Positions 52,198 through 61,285 of a stretch of 64,000 nucleotides of DNA are shown piece by piece; position 1 is the stretch's first letter, and every line of letters starts with the position of its first letter. A model generated the notes under the pieces. The model made no database searches. It was not told where the DNA came from and saw only the letters and a program-made list of their open reading frames with translations. The stretch covers positions 434,001 to 498,000 of the forward strand of contig NZ_JAPEQG010000002.1 in assembly GCF_026339735.1 (NCBI RefSeq), given 5' to 3'. Source of the stretch: Streptomyces sp. NBC_01669. Lineage in GTDB: Bacteria; Actinomycetota; Actinomycetes; Streptomycetales; Streptomycetaceae. The position numbers were made by a program, and so were the translations under genes.

Positions 52198-53315
52198 ACA
52201 CGACGAGCGCCACCCCGGCCGGACCGGCTCCGGTATGGGACGTGATCAATGGTTTCACGTCCTACTGGGCGCTCTCGGCCGCGCTCGACCTCGGCCTGTT
52301 CGACGCCCTGGCGGAGCACGCCGATTCCGGGAAGGGCCTGGACGCCAAGCAGTTGGCGGCCTCGATCGGTGCGGCCGAGGACGCCCCGGTAACCGTGCTG
52401 GCCGAGACGCTCGTCGCACTCGACCTGCTCGCCGCCGTCGGGAGTCGCTTCCGGCTCACGCCCGTGGCCGAGCACTACCTGGTGTCGTCCGCGCCTGCCT
52501 CCATGGCCGCACTCGTACGGCACTCCCCCGGGCCGCCGGGAGCCTGGCCGGGCCTGGCCGAAACCATCCGCACCGGCGCACCCGAGCCCGCCGTGACAGC
52601 CCACCTGACCGCGCTGTACCCGGCGCTCGTGCGCGCCACCGGCCCGACCCAGGCCCGCGTGGCGAGCGCTGTCGCCGCCGAGTTGGAGCGCCGCGGGTGG
52701 TGGCCGAGGCAACCGACGGTCGTGGACCTCGGCTGCGGCTCGGGGGCGTGGCTGACCGCACTGCTGCGCACCCGGCCCAGCGGCACGGTGATCGCGGTCG
52801 ACCGGCCGAACGTGCTGCCGATCGCCGAGCAGGCGGCCAGGGAGGTCGGCCTGCGTGATCATGTGATCACCGTCGCCGGCGACTATCTGGAGGCCGATCT
52901 CCCGGTCGCCGCCGCCGATGTCGTCGTCCTGGCACATGTGCTGCGCGCCGAACCGGCCGAGCGTGCCCGGCGGTTGCTCGCCCGCGCGGTCGAACTGGCC
53001 GGTGCGGACGGGGTGGTCGTGGTCGTCGACTACACGCGTCCCGATCCGGCCCGCACCCGACACGACGACAGCGGTGGCGAGGACCACGGTGACGACGGTG
53101 TCGGCGAGGACCGCGGCGCCGTCTGTGTCGCCGCGCGCCACGAACTGCTGCTGTCCCTGACGATGCTGGCCTCGACAGCGGGGCTCGGTGTCACGGTCGC
53201 GGACCTGCGCGCGTGGGCCGAAGCGGCCGACGCCGAGCTGGTCGACTCGTTCGAGCCGGTGCCGCGCCAGCACGTCCGCCTCATCCGCTCCCGCACCCCG
53301 GAGGCCACCTCGTGA
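52194..53315 (+). CDS. SAM-dependent O-methyltransferase-like protein
   Basis: This 373-aa protein combines an N-terminal dimerisation/winged-helix region (WDVINGFTSYWALSAALDLG, ALVRHSPGPPGAWPGLAETI) with the SAM motif PTVVDLGCGSGAWLTALL and VIAVDRPNVLPIAEQAAREV, as in plant- and microbe-type O-methyltransferases (AcnA/TcmN class). A catabolic cluster with a methyltransferase is unusual. It may protect or tag an intermediate, or methylate/demethylate a phenol. It overlaps both neighbours (ATGA and GTGA). Confidence 0.82.
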   Translation: MNTTSATPAGPAPVWDVINGFTSYWALSAALDLGLFDALAEHADSGKGLDAKQLAASIGAAEDAPVTVLAETLVALDLLAAVGSRFRLTPVAEHYLVSSAPASMAALVRHSPGPPGAWPGLAETIRTGAPEPAVTAHLTALYPALVRATGPTQARVASAVAAELERRGWWPRQPTVVDLGCGSGAWLTALLRTRPSGTVIAVDRPNVLPIAEQAAREVGLRDHVITVAGDYLEADLPVAAADVVVLAHVLRAEPAERARRLLARAVELAGADGVVVVVDYTRPDPARTRHDDSGGEDHGDDGVGEDRGAVCVAARHELLLSLTMLASTAGLGVTVADLRAWAEAADAELVDSFEPVPRQHVRLIRSRTPEATS

Positions 53316-54715
53316 ATTCCCCGAACACCACGGCACCCGCCGACACCCTGATCGTCAACACCCACGTCGTGACCATGGACGACTCCCGCCGCGTGATCAG
53401 CGACGGAGCGGTCGCCATCCGGGGCGACCTGATCGTGGCCGTCGGCAAGACCGCCGACGTGACCGCCCAGTGGCACAGCGACACCGTCATCGCCGGTGAA
53501 CGGTTCGTCGTCACCCCGGGGCTGATCAATACGCATGTGCACATCACCGGCGAACCGCTCACGCGCGGTTTCGTCCCGGACGACACCCCGTTCCTGGAGA
53601 ACGTCTTCGAGTGGCTCACACCGATCCACACGTACTACACCGAGGAGGACGAGCACATCTCCGCCCAGCTCGCGGCGCTGGAGATGCTCAAGAGCGGCAC
53701 CACCGCGTTCCTGGAGGCCGGCACGATCCGGTTCATCGACCCGGTCGTCGAGGCCCTCAGCGAGATCGGCATTCGCGCCCGCGTCGGACCGTGGGCGTGG
53801 GATCTGGTCCCCACGCCGGAGGTGCTGCGCATGTCGACCGCACAGGCGATCACGCGCCTCGAAGACTCGATGGACCGGTACGCCTCAGTGGCCGACGGCC
53901 GTATCCAGGCATGGCCCATCGTCATCGGCCACACCTGCTGCAGCGACGAACTGTGGCGGGCGGCGAAGGCCCTGTCGATCGAGTACGGCACCGGGTTCAG
54001 CTTCCACATGTCGCCGGCGGCGATGGACCCCGAGGGGTTCCTCGCGTCGTACGGACAACGGCCGATGGTGCACCTCGACAAGCTCGGCGTGCTGGGCAAC
54101 AACGTGATCCTGACCCACGCCGTTCACGTCGACGACGACGAGGTCGCGCTGCTCGCCCGCACCGGGACGAGCGTGTCGCACTGCCCGACCACGGCGCTGA
54201 AGGTGTCGTACGGCGTGACCCAGATCGGCAAGTTCCCCGAGATGGTGGAAGCCGGTGTCAATGTAGCGATCGGCACCGACGGCAACAACGCCTCGAACTA
54301 CCACGACCTGATGCGCGCGACCTACCTCGTCGCCGGTCTGTTCAAGGACGCCCGGCGTGACGCCACGATCTTCCCGGCCGAGGACGCGTTCGCGATGGCC
54401 ACCCGCAACGGCGCCCGCGGACTCCAGGCCGAGCACGAGATCGGCTCGATCGAGACGGGCAAGAAGGCCGACCTGGTGCTGCACGACACCAACCGGCCGG
54501 AGTGGCGGCCACTGCACAACGTCGCCAACCAGCTCGTGTGGTCGGCCGACGGGCGGGGTGTGCACACCGTGTTCGTCGACGGGCGGCGCGTCGTCGACAA
54601 CTACCGCTGCACGACGATCGACGAGGACGACCTCCTGCGCCGCGCCCAGACCGCCGGTGAGGGCATCGTGGCCCGCTCCGGCCTGCCCGACCGGGCCAAG
54701 TGGCCCACCGTCTGA
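53312..54715 (+). CDS. Amidohydrolase (TrzN/SAH-deaminase-like), paralogue 1
   Basis: This 467-aa enzyme starts with GTG 53312 and has TPGLINTHVHITGEPLTRGF (HVH), FSFHMSPAAMDPEGF (His), NNVILTHAVHVDDDEVAL (His) and VNVAIGTDGNNASNYHDLMR (Asp), the mononuclear-metal set of the ATZ/TRZ and guanine-deaminase-like branch. Such enzymes remove amino, methylthio or chloro groups from N-heterocycles. It shares clear similarity with the gene at 61286 (TITTVLEPGT/TTAFLEAGT-type core), so the cluster contains two paralogues. Confidence 0.86.
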   Translation: MNSPNTTAPADTLIVNTHVVTMDDSRRVISDGAVAIRGDLIVAVGKTADVTAQWHSDTVIAGERFVVTPGLINTHVHITGEPLTRGFVPDDTPFLENVFEWLTPIHTYYTEEDEHISAQLAALEMLKSGTTAFLEAGTIRFIDPVVEALSEIGIRARVGPWAWDLVPTPEVLRMSTAQAITRLEDSMDRYASVADGRIQAWPIVIGHTCCSDELWRAAKALSIEYGTGFSFHMSPAAMDPEGFLASYGQRPMVHLDKLGVLGNNVILTHAVHVDDDEVALLARTGTSVSHCPTTALKVSYGVTQIGKFPEMVEAGVNVAIGTDGNNASNYHDLMRATYLVAGLFKDARRDATIFPAEDAFAMATRNGARGLQAEHEIGSIETGKKADLVLHDTNRPEWRPLHNVANQLVWSADGRGVHTVFVDGRRVVDNYRCTTIDEDDLLRRAQTAGEGIVARSGLPDRAKWPTV

Positions 54716-54793
54716 CCGCACGGCTGCGCGTCGCGGTCGCGCCGAACGAAACGAACGACACGAACGACACGAACGAATGAGGAGAGCAGAACC

Positions 54794-55261
54794 ATGGCAG
54801 AACTGACCGAACCCCGCTGGACCCATGTCGCCATCCCGGTCAGCGACCTGGACCAATCGATCGAGTTCTACGAGCGCATCACCCCGTTGGTGCTGGTCAC
54901 CAAGAACGACGACGACAACGGGCGCAGCGCCTGGCTGTCGAACAAGGGCCAGGTCGACTCGGCGTTCGTCCTTGTCCTCGCCGAGTTCTTTCCCGAGGTC
55001 GGGGCGCGCTTCGGCATCGAGCCGGGCAAGAAGGTGCCGACGCTGGCGCCGTTCGCGCACATCGGTATCGAACTGCCCCACCGCGAGGACGTGGACGAGG
55101 TCGCGGCGAAAGCGCGCGAGACGGGCAACCTGCGGTGGGAGCCGGTGGACATGGCCGCCCACATCGGGTACATCTGCGCCGTGAACGACCCCGACGGCAA
55201 CACCATCGAGTTCTCGCACAACCAGAAGGTGTTCTCGACCATCCAGGAGCTGTGGGGCTGA
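54794..55261 (+). CDS. VOC (glyoxalase/extradiol-like) family protein
   Basis: This 155-aa single-module VOC protein has THVAIPVSDLDQSIEFYERI, FAHIGIELPHREDVDEVAAK and DPDGNTIEFSHNQ, with the HxH...E ligands typical of glyoxalase I-like or isomerase enzymes. The function is undefined; it lies after the amidohydrolase, spaced by a 9-bp tandem repeat (GAACGACAC at about 54746-54779), and before the second ferredoxin. Confidence 0.78.
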   Translation: MAELTEPRWTHVAIPVSDLDQSIEFYERITPLVLVTKNDDDNGRSAWLSNKGQVDSAFVLVLAEFFPEVGARFGIEPGKKVPTLAPFAHIGIELPHREDVDEVAAKARETGNLRWEPVDMAAHIGYICAVNDPDGNTIEFSHNQKVFSTIQELWG

Positions 55262-55394
55262 GCATCAGCAGTTCTGGGGCCGAGCCGGGAACCGACCGCA
55301 CGCTCCTCGGCCGCCCCGCTGGTCATCGGCGGTGGCGTCGGCGATCGGGTCGGCCGAGAGCCTGCGGTGCCGGCGCTGCCATCATCCTGTTCCG

Positions 55395-55721
55395 CACGAT
55401 CGTGTGAAGGGCGACAAGCGCGTGCCGTACGTCATCACCGACGCCTGCGTCGACGTCATGGACAAGTCCTGCATGGAAGAGTGCCCGGCAGACTGCATCT
55501 ACGAGGGCGACCGGATGCTCTACATCCAGCCCGACGAATGCGTCGAGTGCGGGCGCTGCGAACCCGTCTGCCCGCAGATCTCCATCTTCCACCACGAAGA
55601 CCTGCCCGCGCACAACAAGCACTTCGAGCAGGTCAACGCCGAGTTCTTCACCCTCGGCACCCCACCCCTCGGCTCCCCCGGCGGAGCCCGCAAAACAGGC
55701 CGCGTCGGCCACGACCACCCC
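55395..55721. repeat. 327-bp duplication, copy 2 (copy 1 at 45249-45575)
   Basis: See copy 1; one mismatch across 327 bp, including the noncoding lead sequence GCACGATCGTGTGAAGGGCG. Confidence 0.9.
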
Positions 55722-55736
55722 CACGTGGGAGCGTGA
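55422..55736 (+). CDS. fdxA: 7Fe ferredoxin (copy 2)
   Basis: This 104-aa protein is identical to copy 1 apart from a Tyr-to-Phe change (ISIFHH) and the last five residues. All seven cysteine ligands are kept. It follows the VOC gene on the plus strand and is separated from the SnoaL gene by a terminator-like hairpin. It may serve a second oxygenase in the island or simply double the electron-transfer capacity. Confidence 0.9.
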   Translation: MPYVITDACVDVMDKSCMEECPADCIYEGDRMLYIQPDECVECGRCEPVCPQISIFHHEDLPAHNKHFEQVNAEFFTLGTPPLGSPGGARKTGRVGHDHPHVGA

Positions 55737-55761
55737 CCGCCACGCGACCACGGACATCTCG

Positions 55762-55793
55762 GACCCCGGCCGCAGCAGTTGCGGGCCGGGGTC
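55762..55793. terminator. Terminator-like hairpin after ferredoxin copy 2
   Basis: GACCCCGGCCGCA pairs with TGCGGGCCGGGGTC, one bulged base, five-base loop. It separates the plus-strand ferredoxin from the converging SnoaL-like gene. Confidence 0.8.
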
Positions 55794-55836
55794 GCGGTGT
55801 GTGCGCCTGCCCTCGCCGGTGTCTTCCCGAGGGGTG

Positions 55837-56220
55837 TCACGCCAGTTGGCGCCGCACCTCGCCGCTGTCCCAGTAGTCCGTGCGGCGCGTGATGAGACCG
55901 CCCGCGACGGTGAACACGAAGACCCCGCGGACGCGCACGGGGCGGTCGCCGGCCGAGCGCATCCGGAACGTCATGACGTACGGCACCGCAGCCGACTCGC
56001 CGTCGACGAGGAGTCTCTCGGGCACATAGCGCAGGTCTGCGAAGTTCTCCAGGAACCCGGTCAGGGCCGCGCGGTACTCTGCGCGGCCCTTGCGGCTCCG
56101 GCCCATCGACGAGGTGTGTTCGTTGACGAAGTCCTCGGCCACACAGGCCGCCACGGCGTCGGCGTCGTGCGCGTTCAGCGCGGCCAGGTACGCCTCGACC
56201 GTGGCGCGGGTGTCGTTCAC
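55837..56220 (-). CDS. SnoaL/NTF2-like protein
   Basis: A GTG at 56220 (VNDTRATVEAYLAALNAHDA) gives 127 residues with the NTF2-like pattern: DADAVAACVAEDFVNEHTSS, FADLRYVPERLLVDG and YVMTFRMRSAG, VFVFTVAGGLITRRTDYWDS. The family includes isomerases, hydrolases and oxygenase accessory subunits; activity is not predictable. It is the last gene of the transporter operon. Confidence 0.75.
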   Translation of the reverse strand: MNDTRATVEAYLAALNAHDADAVAACVAEDFVNEHTSSMGRSRKGRAEYRAALTGFLENFADLRYVPERLLVDGESAAVPYVMTFRMRSAGDRPVRVRGVFVFTVAGGLITRRTDYWDSGEVRRQLA

Positions 56221-56261
56221 AGTCGGCCTCCCCGTTTCGCCCGCACGGCGTCCACGCGCCG

Positions 56262-57176
56262 TCAGGTCGAACCGCGCTGGAAGGGCCGGCCGAGTGCGGC
56301 GGGTTCTCGGTGCTGGGTGGCGAACAGCAGCATGGCGAGAAGCGCGAGCAGATACGGGGCCGCGACGAGGAGCTGGGCGTTGAGGGTGACACCGAGCGCG
56401 GGGAGCGCCAGGCGCATCGCGTCGGAGAGGCCGAACACCAGGCAGCCGAGCAGGGTACGGCCGAGCCGCCACGCCCCGAAGATCACCGCGGCGATGACGA
56501 TGTACCCGCGTCCGGCGGTCATGTTCTGGTTGAACGATCCGACCTCGCCGACCGCGAGGTACGCGCCCCCGAGACCGGCGAGTGCGCCGCACCACAGCAG
56601 GGCCTGCCGGCGCCGCACACCGACCTTGATACCCGTGACATCGGCGGCCTGCGGGTTCTCCCCCACCGCCCGCAGCTCCAGGCCCCAGCGGCTGCGGTCC
56701 ACCAGCCACCAGGTGAGCGGCACCAGCAGGATCAGCAGGTAGGCGGGCCAGCGTCCGGAGAACAGCGCCTGGCCGATGAGCGGGATGTCCTTCAGCAGGG
56801 GGATCGACAGCACCCCCACCTGGTGCGAGGCGAACTGCTGGGTGGTGATCAGGTAGCTGGTGAGCCCGAGCACCAGCGCGTTCAGCACGAGGCCGACGAC
56901 GAAGGTGTTGATCTGGGCACGGTGGGAGAGGTTGCCGTGCACGAAGCCGATGACGAGGCCGGTCACCACGCCGACCGCGAGACCGGTGGTGGCGCTGCCG
57001 GTCGCACTCGCGGTGGCGATGGAGGTGAACGCGGCGCCGAGCATCATCGCCTCGACGGAGATGTTCATCGCTCCGGCGCGCTGGGCCAGGTACTCACCGC
57101 AGGCGGCGAACGCCAGCGGCACGGTCAGCCGGACACCGCTCGCCAGAATGGTCGTGGTGTTGTCCAGAACGCTCAC
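56262..57176 (-). CDS. ABC transporter permease (BMP-type, second permease)
   Basis: This 304-aa membrane protein starts with GTG 57176 overlapping the upstream permease stop. The NISVEAMMLGAAFTSIATAS segment, the LTSYLITTQQF region and the AVGENPQAADVTGIKVGVRR loop match YufQ/NupC-like permeases of nucleoside/BMP ABC systems. About nine TM helices. Confidence 0.9.
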   Translation of the reverse strand: MSVLDNTTTILASGVRLTVPLAFAACGEYLAQRAGAMNISVEAMMLGAAFTSIATASATGSATTGLAVGVVTGLVIGFVHGNLSHRAQINTFVVGLVLNALVLGLTSYLITTQQFASHQVGVLSIPLLKDIPLIGQALFSGRWPAYLLILLVPLTWWLVDRSRWGLELRAVGENPQAADVTGIKVGVRRRQALLWCGALAGLGGAYLAVGEVGSFNQNMTAGRGYIVIAAVIFGAWRLGRTLLGCLVFGLSDAMRLALPALGVTLNAQLLVAAPYLLALLAMLLFATQHREPAALGRPFQRGST

Positions 57177-58351
57177 ACGGCCGCCTTCATCTTGGTCGGG
57201 ACAGCGGGCAGGGGGAACGGCGTCGGCGGTGTGGCACCGCGCCGTCCGCGGAGGAGGCCGACGAGGAGGGGCGGTGCGACGAACGCGAGGACGAGCAGCG
57301 CCTTGACGATGTCGACGAGGTAGTACGGCACCCCGGTGGCCGAGAGGAAGTCCCCGCCCGCCCGCAGCACAGCGAACCCGAACGACACCGGTATCGCGAT
57401 CAGGGGCCGGTTGCGTGCGACGAGCGCGACGAGCAGGCCGTCCCAGCCGACGTTGTCCGAGAGCCCGGCCTGCAGCCGGTTGGGGCTGACAGGGCTGGCC
57501 AGCAGCAACCCTCCCGCCAGCCCCGCGAAGGCGCCCGACAGTGCCAGGGTGAAGCCGCCGAGCGCCGCCACCCGGACTCCGGTGTGCTTGGCCGTCAGCG
57601 GATTCAGTCCCACCATGCGTACCCGGAAGCCCCACCGGCTGCGGCTCAGCACCAGCGCGACACCGACCGCGGCGACGAGCGCGAGGAACAGTCCCGCGTT
57701 CAACTGCATCGAGGGGTACTGCCCGAGGCCGCCGAGCAGGGCGTCGGCCGGCAGGGGGTTGGACTGCGCGTCGGCGATGCCCGAGGAGCCCTGGGCGCTC
57801 TCCTGGAGCCACGGGGTGCTGACCGCGAAGGTGACGAGCTGGATGGCGAGGAATGTCATCAGCAAGGTGCTCACCACGACGTTGACACCGCGGAAGCGGT
57901 ACATCAGCGCGCTGAGCGCGGCCCAGAGGCCACCGCCGACCGCCGCGGCGGCCATCACCACGACCACCAGCATCGGGCCGGGCAGGGCCAGCCGCAGCCC
58001 GACCCAGGCGCCGAACAGACCGCCGATGAGCACCTGTCCTTCCTGTCCGATGTTGAAGGTGCCGGCGGAGGCACAGATGGCCGCGCCGACCGCCACCAGC
58101 AGCAGCGGCGCGGCGTTGAGCAGCGTCGTCGTCCAGCCGGTGGTGTTGGCCAGACTTCCGGTCCAGATGGCGGACAGCGAGGCACTCGGCGAGGCACCGG
58201 TCAGGGTGAGCAGGAGCGCGGACACGCCCAGGGCGACGGCGACGAGCACGATGGTGAGACTCGTGGTCAGCCAGCCGTCGCGGCCCGGTCGGAGATGGGC
58301 GAGGACGCGCCGGCCGAGATCGTCCGGCGCCATCGTCGGGGCGGCTCTCAT
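57173..58351 (-). CDS. ABC transporter permease (BMP-type, first permease)
   Basis: This 392-aa protein has TTLLNAAPLLLVAVGAAICA, GTFNIGQEGQVLIGGLFGAW and MVGLNPLTAKHTGVRVAALG, typical of the YufP/NupB-like branch that pairs with BMP-family substrate-binding lipoproteins. The start at 58351 overlaps the ATPase stop. Confidence 0.9.
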   Translation of the reverse strand: MRAAPTMAPDDLGRRVLAHLRPGRDGWLTTSLTIVLVAVALGVSALLLTLTGASPSASLSAIWTGSLANTTGWTTTLLNAAPLLLVAVGAAICASAGTFNIGQEGQVLIGGLFGAWVGLRLALPGPMLVVVVMAAAAVGGGLWAALSALMYRFRGVNVVVSTLLMTFLAIQLVTFAVSTPWLQESAQGSSGIADAQSNPLPADALLGGLGQYPSMQLNAGLFLALVAAVGVALVLSRSRWGFRVRMVGLNPLTAKHTGVRVAALGGFTLALSGAFAGLAGGLLLASPVSPNRLQAGLSDNVGWDGLLVALVARNRPLIAIPVSFGFAVLRAGGDFLSATGVPYYLVDIVKALLVLAFVAPPLLVGLLRGRRGATPPTPFPLPAVPTKMKAAV

Positions 58352-59904
58352 GCTGCCTCACCGCCCACCAGCATGCCGAGGCGTTCGGGGGTCGCCTCGG
58401 AGACGGGGAGCGCTCCGCTGATCCGCCCCGAGGAGATCACCGCGATCCAGGATGCAAGGGCCATGACTTCCTCGAGTTCGGTGGAGATGAGCAGCACTCC
58501 GACGCCTTCGTCGGCCGCTCTGCGCAGCCGGGCGTACATGTCCTCGATGGCACCGACGTCAAGCCCGTGGGTGGGCTGCGCGGCCACCAGGACCCTGGTG
58601 TCGCCGGACAGTTCCCGGGCGAGGACGACCCGCTGCTGGTTGCCGCCGGAGAGGCTGCGCACCGGCGCGTCCAGCGACGGCGTGACGATGTTGAACTCGT
58701 CCGCGAGACGGCGGGCCCGGGCGAGCGTCGCGCGCCGCCGCAGCAGGAACCGGCCGCTGACCTCGTCCAACGACTTCATCGTCAGGTTCTCGGCGACGCT
58801 CATGTCAAGGACGACGCCGCTGTGGTGCCGGTCCTCCGGCACGATGCCGAGACCGGCCTTGGACAACGCGCCGGGCCGGGTGACGTCGACGCGGTTCCCG
58901 GCGACCTCGATGGTGCCTTCGGTCGGCGCGACCAGCCCGGCGAGGACATCGCCGAGGATGGACTGGCCGTTGCCCTCCACGCCGTAGAGGCCCACGATCT
59001 CACCCGCGCCCACGGTCAGATCGACGGAGCCGAGAACCTCGACCCCGCCCTGTACGACGGTGAGTCCGGCGAGGCGCAGCACGGCCTGCTGCCGGTCGTG
59101 CGCCCCGTCGTGGCCGGCGCGCGTCTGCTGCACCGGCAACAGGCCGAGGGCCGCGCCCTCCTCGCCCAGCGACACCTCACGGCCCACCATCTGCCGGGCG
59201 AGCAGTTGTGGAGTGGTGTCGGACGTGACCGCCCGGAAGGCGACACGGCCCTTGCGCAGGACCGTCACCCGGTCCGTGGCCTGGGCGATCTCGGCGAGTT
59301 TGTGGCTGATGAGGATGACGGCGCGGCCCTCGTTCGCCACCACGCGGTCGAGCACGGCGAACAGTTCCTGCGATTCGGCCTGGGTCAGCACCGAGGTCGG
59401 CTCGTCCAGAATCAGGATCTGCGGGTCGCGCCGCAGGCACTTGACCACCTCGACCCGCTGCCGCTCGCCGGCCGAGAGCGCGTCGACGCGCGCCTCGGGG
59501 TCGACGGGCAGCCCGTATCGCGCGGAGACCTCGGCGATGCCGTCGCAGACGGCCTGCTTGTTCACCTTGCCGGTGTCGCCCAGCGCCACGTTCTCCCACA
59601 CGGTCAGGCCGTTGATGAGGCTGAAGTGCTGGTGCACCATGCCGATGCCCAGTTCGGCCGCTTCCTGCGGGCTGTCCAGCGCGACCTCCTCGCCGCGCAC
59701 CAGGACGGTGCCGGTGTCGCGCCGGACCAGCCCGAGCAGGACCTTCATGAGGCTGGACTTGCCTGCCCCGTTCTCACCCAGGAGTCCGTGGATCTCGCCG
59801 GCCTCGACTCTGAGGTCCACGGCGTCGCAAGCCGTGACAGATCCGTAGGATTTGGTGATGCCGCGCAGTTCGAGGATCGGAACCGCTGAGGTCGTCGGTG
59901 TCAT
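58348..59904 (-). CDS. ABC transporter ATPase, double nucleotide-binding domain
   Basis: This 518-aa protein has two ABC domains. The first has GLLGENGAGKSSLMKVLLGL (Walker A), LSAGERQRVEVVKCLRRDPQ (signature) and ILILDEPTSVL (Walker B). The second has a degenerate Walker A in LYGVEGNGQSILGDVLAGL, LSGGNQQRVVLARELSGDTR and VLVAAQPTHGLD. The layout is that of sugar/nucleoside-type ATPases (NupA, RbsA-like). It completes a BMP-type importer. Confidence 0.92.
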   Translation of the reverse strand: MTPTTSAVPILELRGITKSYGSVTACDAVDLRVEAGEIHGLLGENGAGKSSLMKVLLGLVRRDTGTVLVRGEEVALDSPQEAAELGIGMVHQHFSLINGLTVWENVALGDTGKVNKQAVCDGIAEVSARYGLPVDPEARVDALSAGERQRVEVVKCLRRDPQILILDEPTSVLTQAESQELFAVLDRVVANEGRAVILISHKLAEIAQATDRVTVLRKGRVAFRAVTSDTTPQLLARQMVGREVSLGEEGAALGLLPVQQTRAGHDGAHDRQQAVLRLAGLTVVQGGVEVLGSVDLTVGAGEIVGLYGVEGNGQSILGDVLAGLVAPTEGTIEVAGNRVDVTRPGALSKAGLGIVPEDRHHSGVVLDMSVAENLTMKSLDEVSGRFLLRRRATLARARRLADEFNIVTPSLDAPVRSLSGGNQQRVVLARELSGDTRVLVAAQPTHGLDVGAIEDMYARLRRAADEGVGVLLISTELEEVMALASWIAVISSGRISGALPVSEATPERLGMLVGGEAA

Positions 59905-59933
59905 CGCTGATCTTCCTCGTGGGTGTCGGCACG

Positions 59934-61034
59934 TCAGCCGAGGCGCTTGACCTCGGCCGCAGGGTCGATCTCCTTGCTACCGATCTTCTTGATGAACTCC
60001 GCGAGTTGCTGGTCCTCGTCGCCCTGTCCGTCGCAGATCTTGACGGTCGGGTAGGGGTCGACGCCCAGTTGCCACACGCGTGTCGTGCCCATCTTCAGGT
60101 TGTGCCTGGCGAACTCCTCCAGCGCGGCGCGGAAGTAGTCGCCCGGGCTGAACATCACCGAGATGTCGAACTTGGGGCTGTTCGAGTCGCACCGGTCGGT
60201 GCCCGGGGTGAGGGTCAGCGCGCCGCCCGCGTTCGCGAGGTTCGCGGAGGCGTCGGTGGCGCCGCCGAGGTAGGGGTAGATGACCTTGACGCCCTGGCTG
60301 AGCTGCGCCTGGGTGGCCTCCTTGGCCTTCGCCGAGTCGTTGAAGTCGCCGGTGTAGGTGGTGGTCAGGGTGGCCTTCGGCACGACCTCCCGGATCCCGG
60401 CCAGGAAGGCCGTGGAGGCGGCGACGCTGAAGTCGGCCTTCAGCCCGGTGATGAACCCCGCCTTGGTGTGGCCGGCCGCCTTCATCTTCAGGCCCGTGGC
60501 GTAGCCGGCGACGAGCATGGACTGGTTGGGGTCGTCGGTGGACAGCACGATGCGCGGGGTCTGGTCGATGTTTCCCTGCATCGGCACATACCAGGCGGAC
60601 TTGGCGCAGACCGGCTCCTCCGAGGCGGGGATGGCGGTCTTCAGCTCACTCGCGCCGAGCGCAACCAGGTCGACCTGCTGCTGACACAGCGCGCGTGCCG
60701 CGGTGAGCGCGTCGCTCGGGGGCACGCTGCCGCGCTTGACGACCGTCCAGCCCTTCTCCTTGGCGAAGGCGTCCGCCGAGTCGACGAAGCTCTGGTAGTA
60801 GCCGCGGTCGTTGATGTCGCCAGGGCTGAGGACACCGATGACGACTTTGCCGTCGCCGTTGACATCGGGCCCCTTGAGCCCGGAGCCGCTGCCGCTGTCG
60901 CTGCCGCCGCTCGCCCCAGGGGTGGCCTTGGGCGCCGTCGCCGCGTTGTCGGCGCAGGCGGACAGCGCGAGGGCACCCGCGAGGGCGAGGCCGGTCGCGG
61001 CCACACGGCGCCGGAGCATGCTGTGTGAAGTCAT
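59934..61034 (-). CDS. BMP-family substrate-binding lipoprotein
   Basis: This 366-aa protein begins MTSHSMLRRRVAATGLALAG with lipobox LSAC (Cys27), a Gly/Ser linker, then VVIGVLSPGDINDRGYYQSF, KADFSVAASTAFLAGIREVV and GVKVIYPYLGGATDASANLA typical of the BMP/PnrA family. The family binds purine nucleosides or bases; a spirochaete relative (RfuA) binds riboflavin. ATG 61034 gives a proper lipoprotein signal; an in-frame ATG at 61190 would put an unlikely 50-residue Arg-rich tail before it. Confidence 0.88.
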   Translation of the reverse strand: MTSHSMLRRRVAATGLALAGALALSACADNAATAPKATPGASGGSDSGSGSGLKGPDVNGDGKVVIGVLSPGDINDRGYYQSFVDSADAFAKEKGWTVVKRGSVPPSDALTAARALCQQQVDLVALGASELKTAIPASEEPVCAKSAWYVPMQGNIDQTPRIVLSTDDPNQSMLVAGYATGLKMKAAGHTKAGFITGLKADFSVAASTAFLAGIREVVPKATLTTTYTGDFNDSAKAKEATQAQLSQGVKVIYPYLGGATDASANLANAGGALTLTPGTDRCDSNSPKFDISVMFSPGDYFRAALEEFARHNLKMGTTRVWQLGVDPYPTVKICDGQGDEDQQLAEFIKKIGSKEIDPAAEVKRLG

Positions 61035-61285
61035 GTGCGTGGGTCCATTCACTGGGTGGCACCGCCCCGTCGGGGCGGTCATGGCGGCGGGGGGTGGCGG
61101 TGCGTCGGCGGGTTCGATGCCTCGGTGCGGCTCGGCACGGGAGACACGCTTGTGCGGGAAGGGGGTTCCTCGCTCGCGGCGACGCACCACGGAGGAGTCA
61201 TCGGTGATGACGCGGGCGCGCTCGGCGCGCGGGTTGTGTGCTGCCGGGAAGCGGAATGTCTACGACGTTCAACGGTGGGCACCTT
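61035..61285. other. Intergenic region upstream of the BMP gene
   Basis: GGGAGACACGCTTGTG (about 61138-61153) is a poor match to the island's operator. No gene is supported. The importer may have its own promoter here or read through from the amidohydrolase gene. Confidence 0.35.

Noticed and set aside
54746..54779. Tandem GAACGACAC repeat considered as a CRISPR-like or regulatory array
   Set aside because: Only three short units with no spacers; it is just the gap between two genes.
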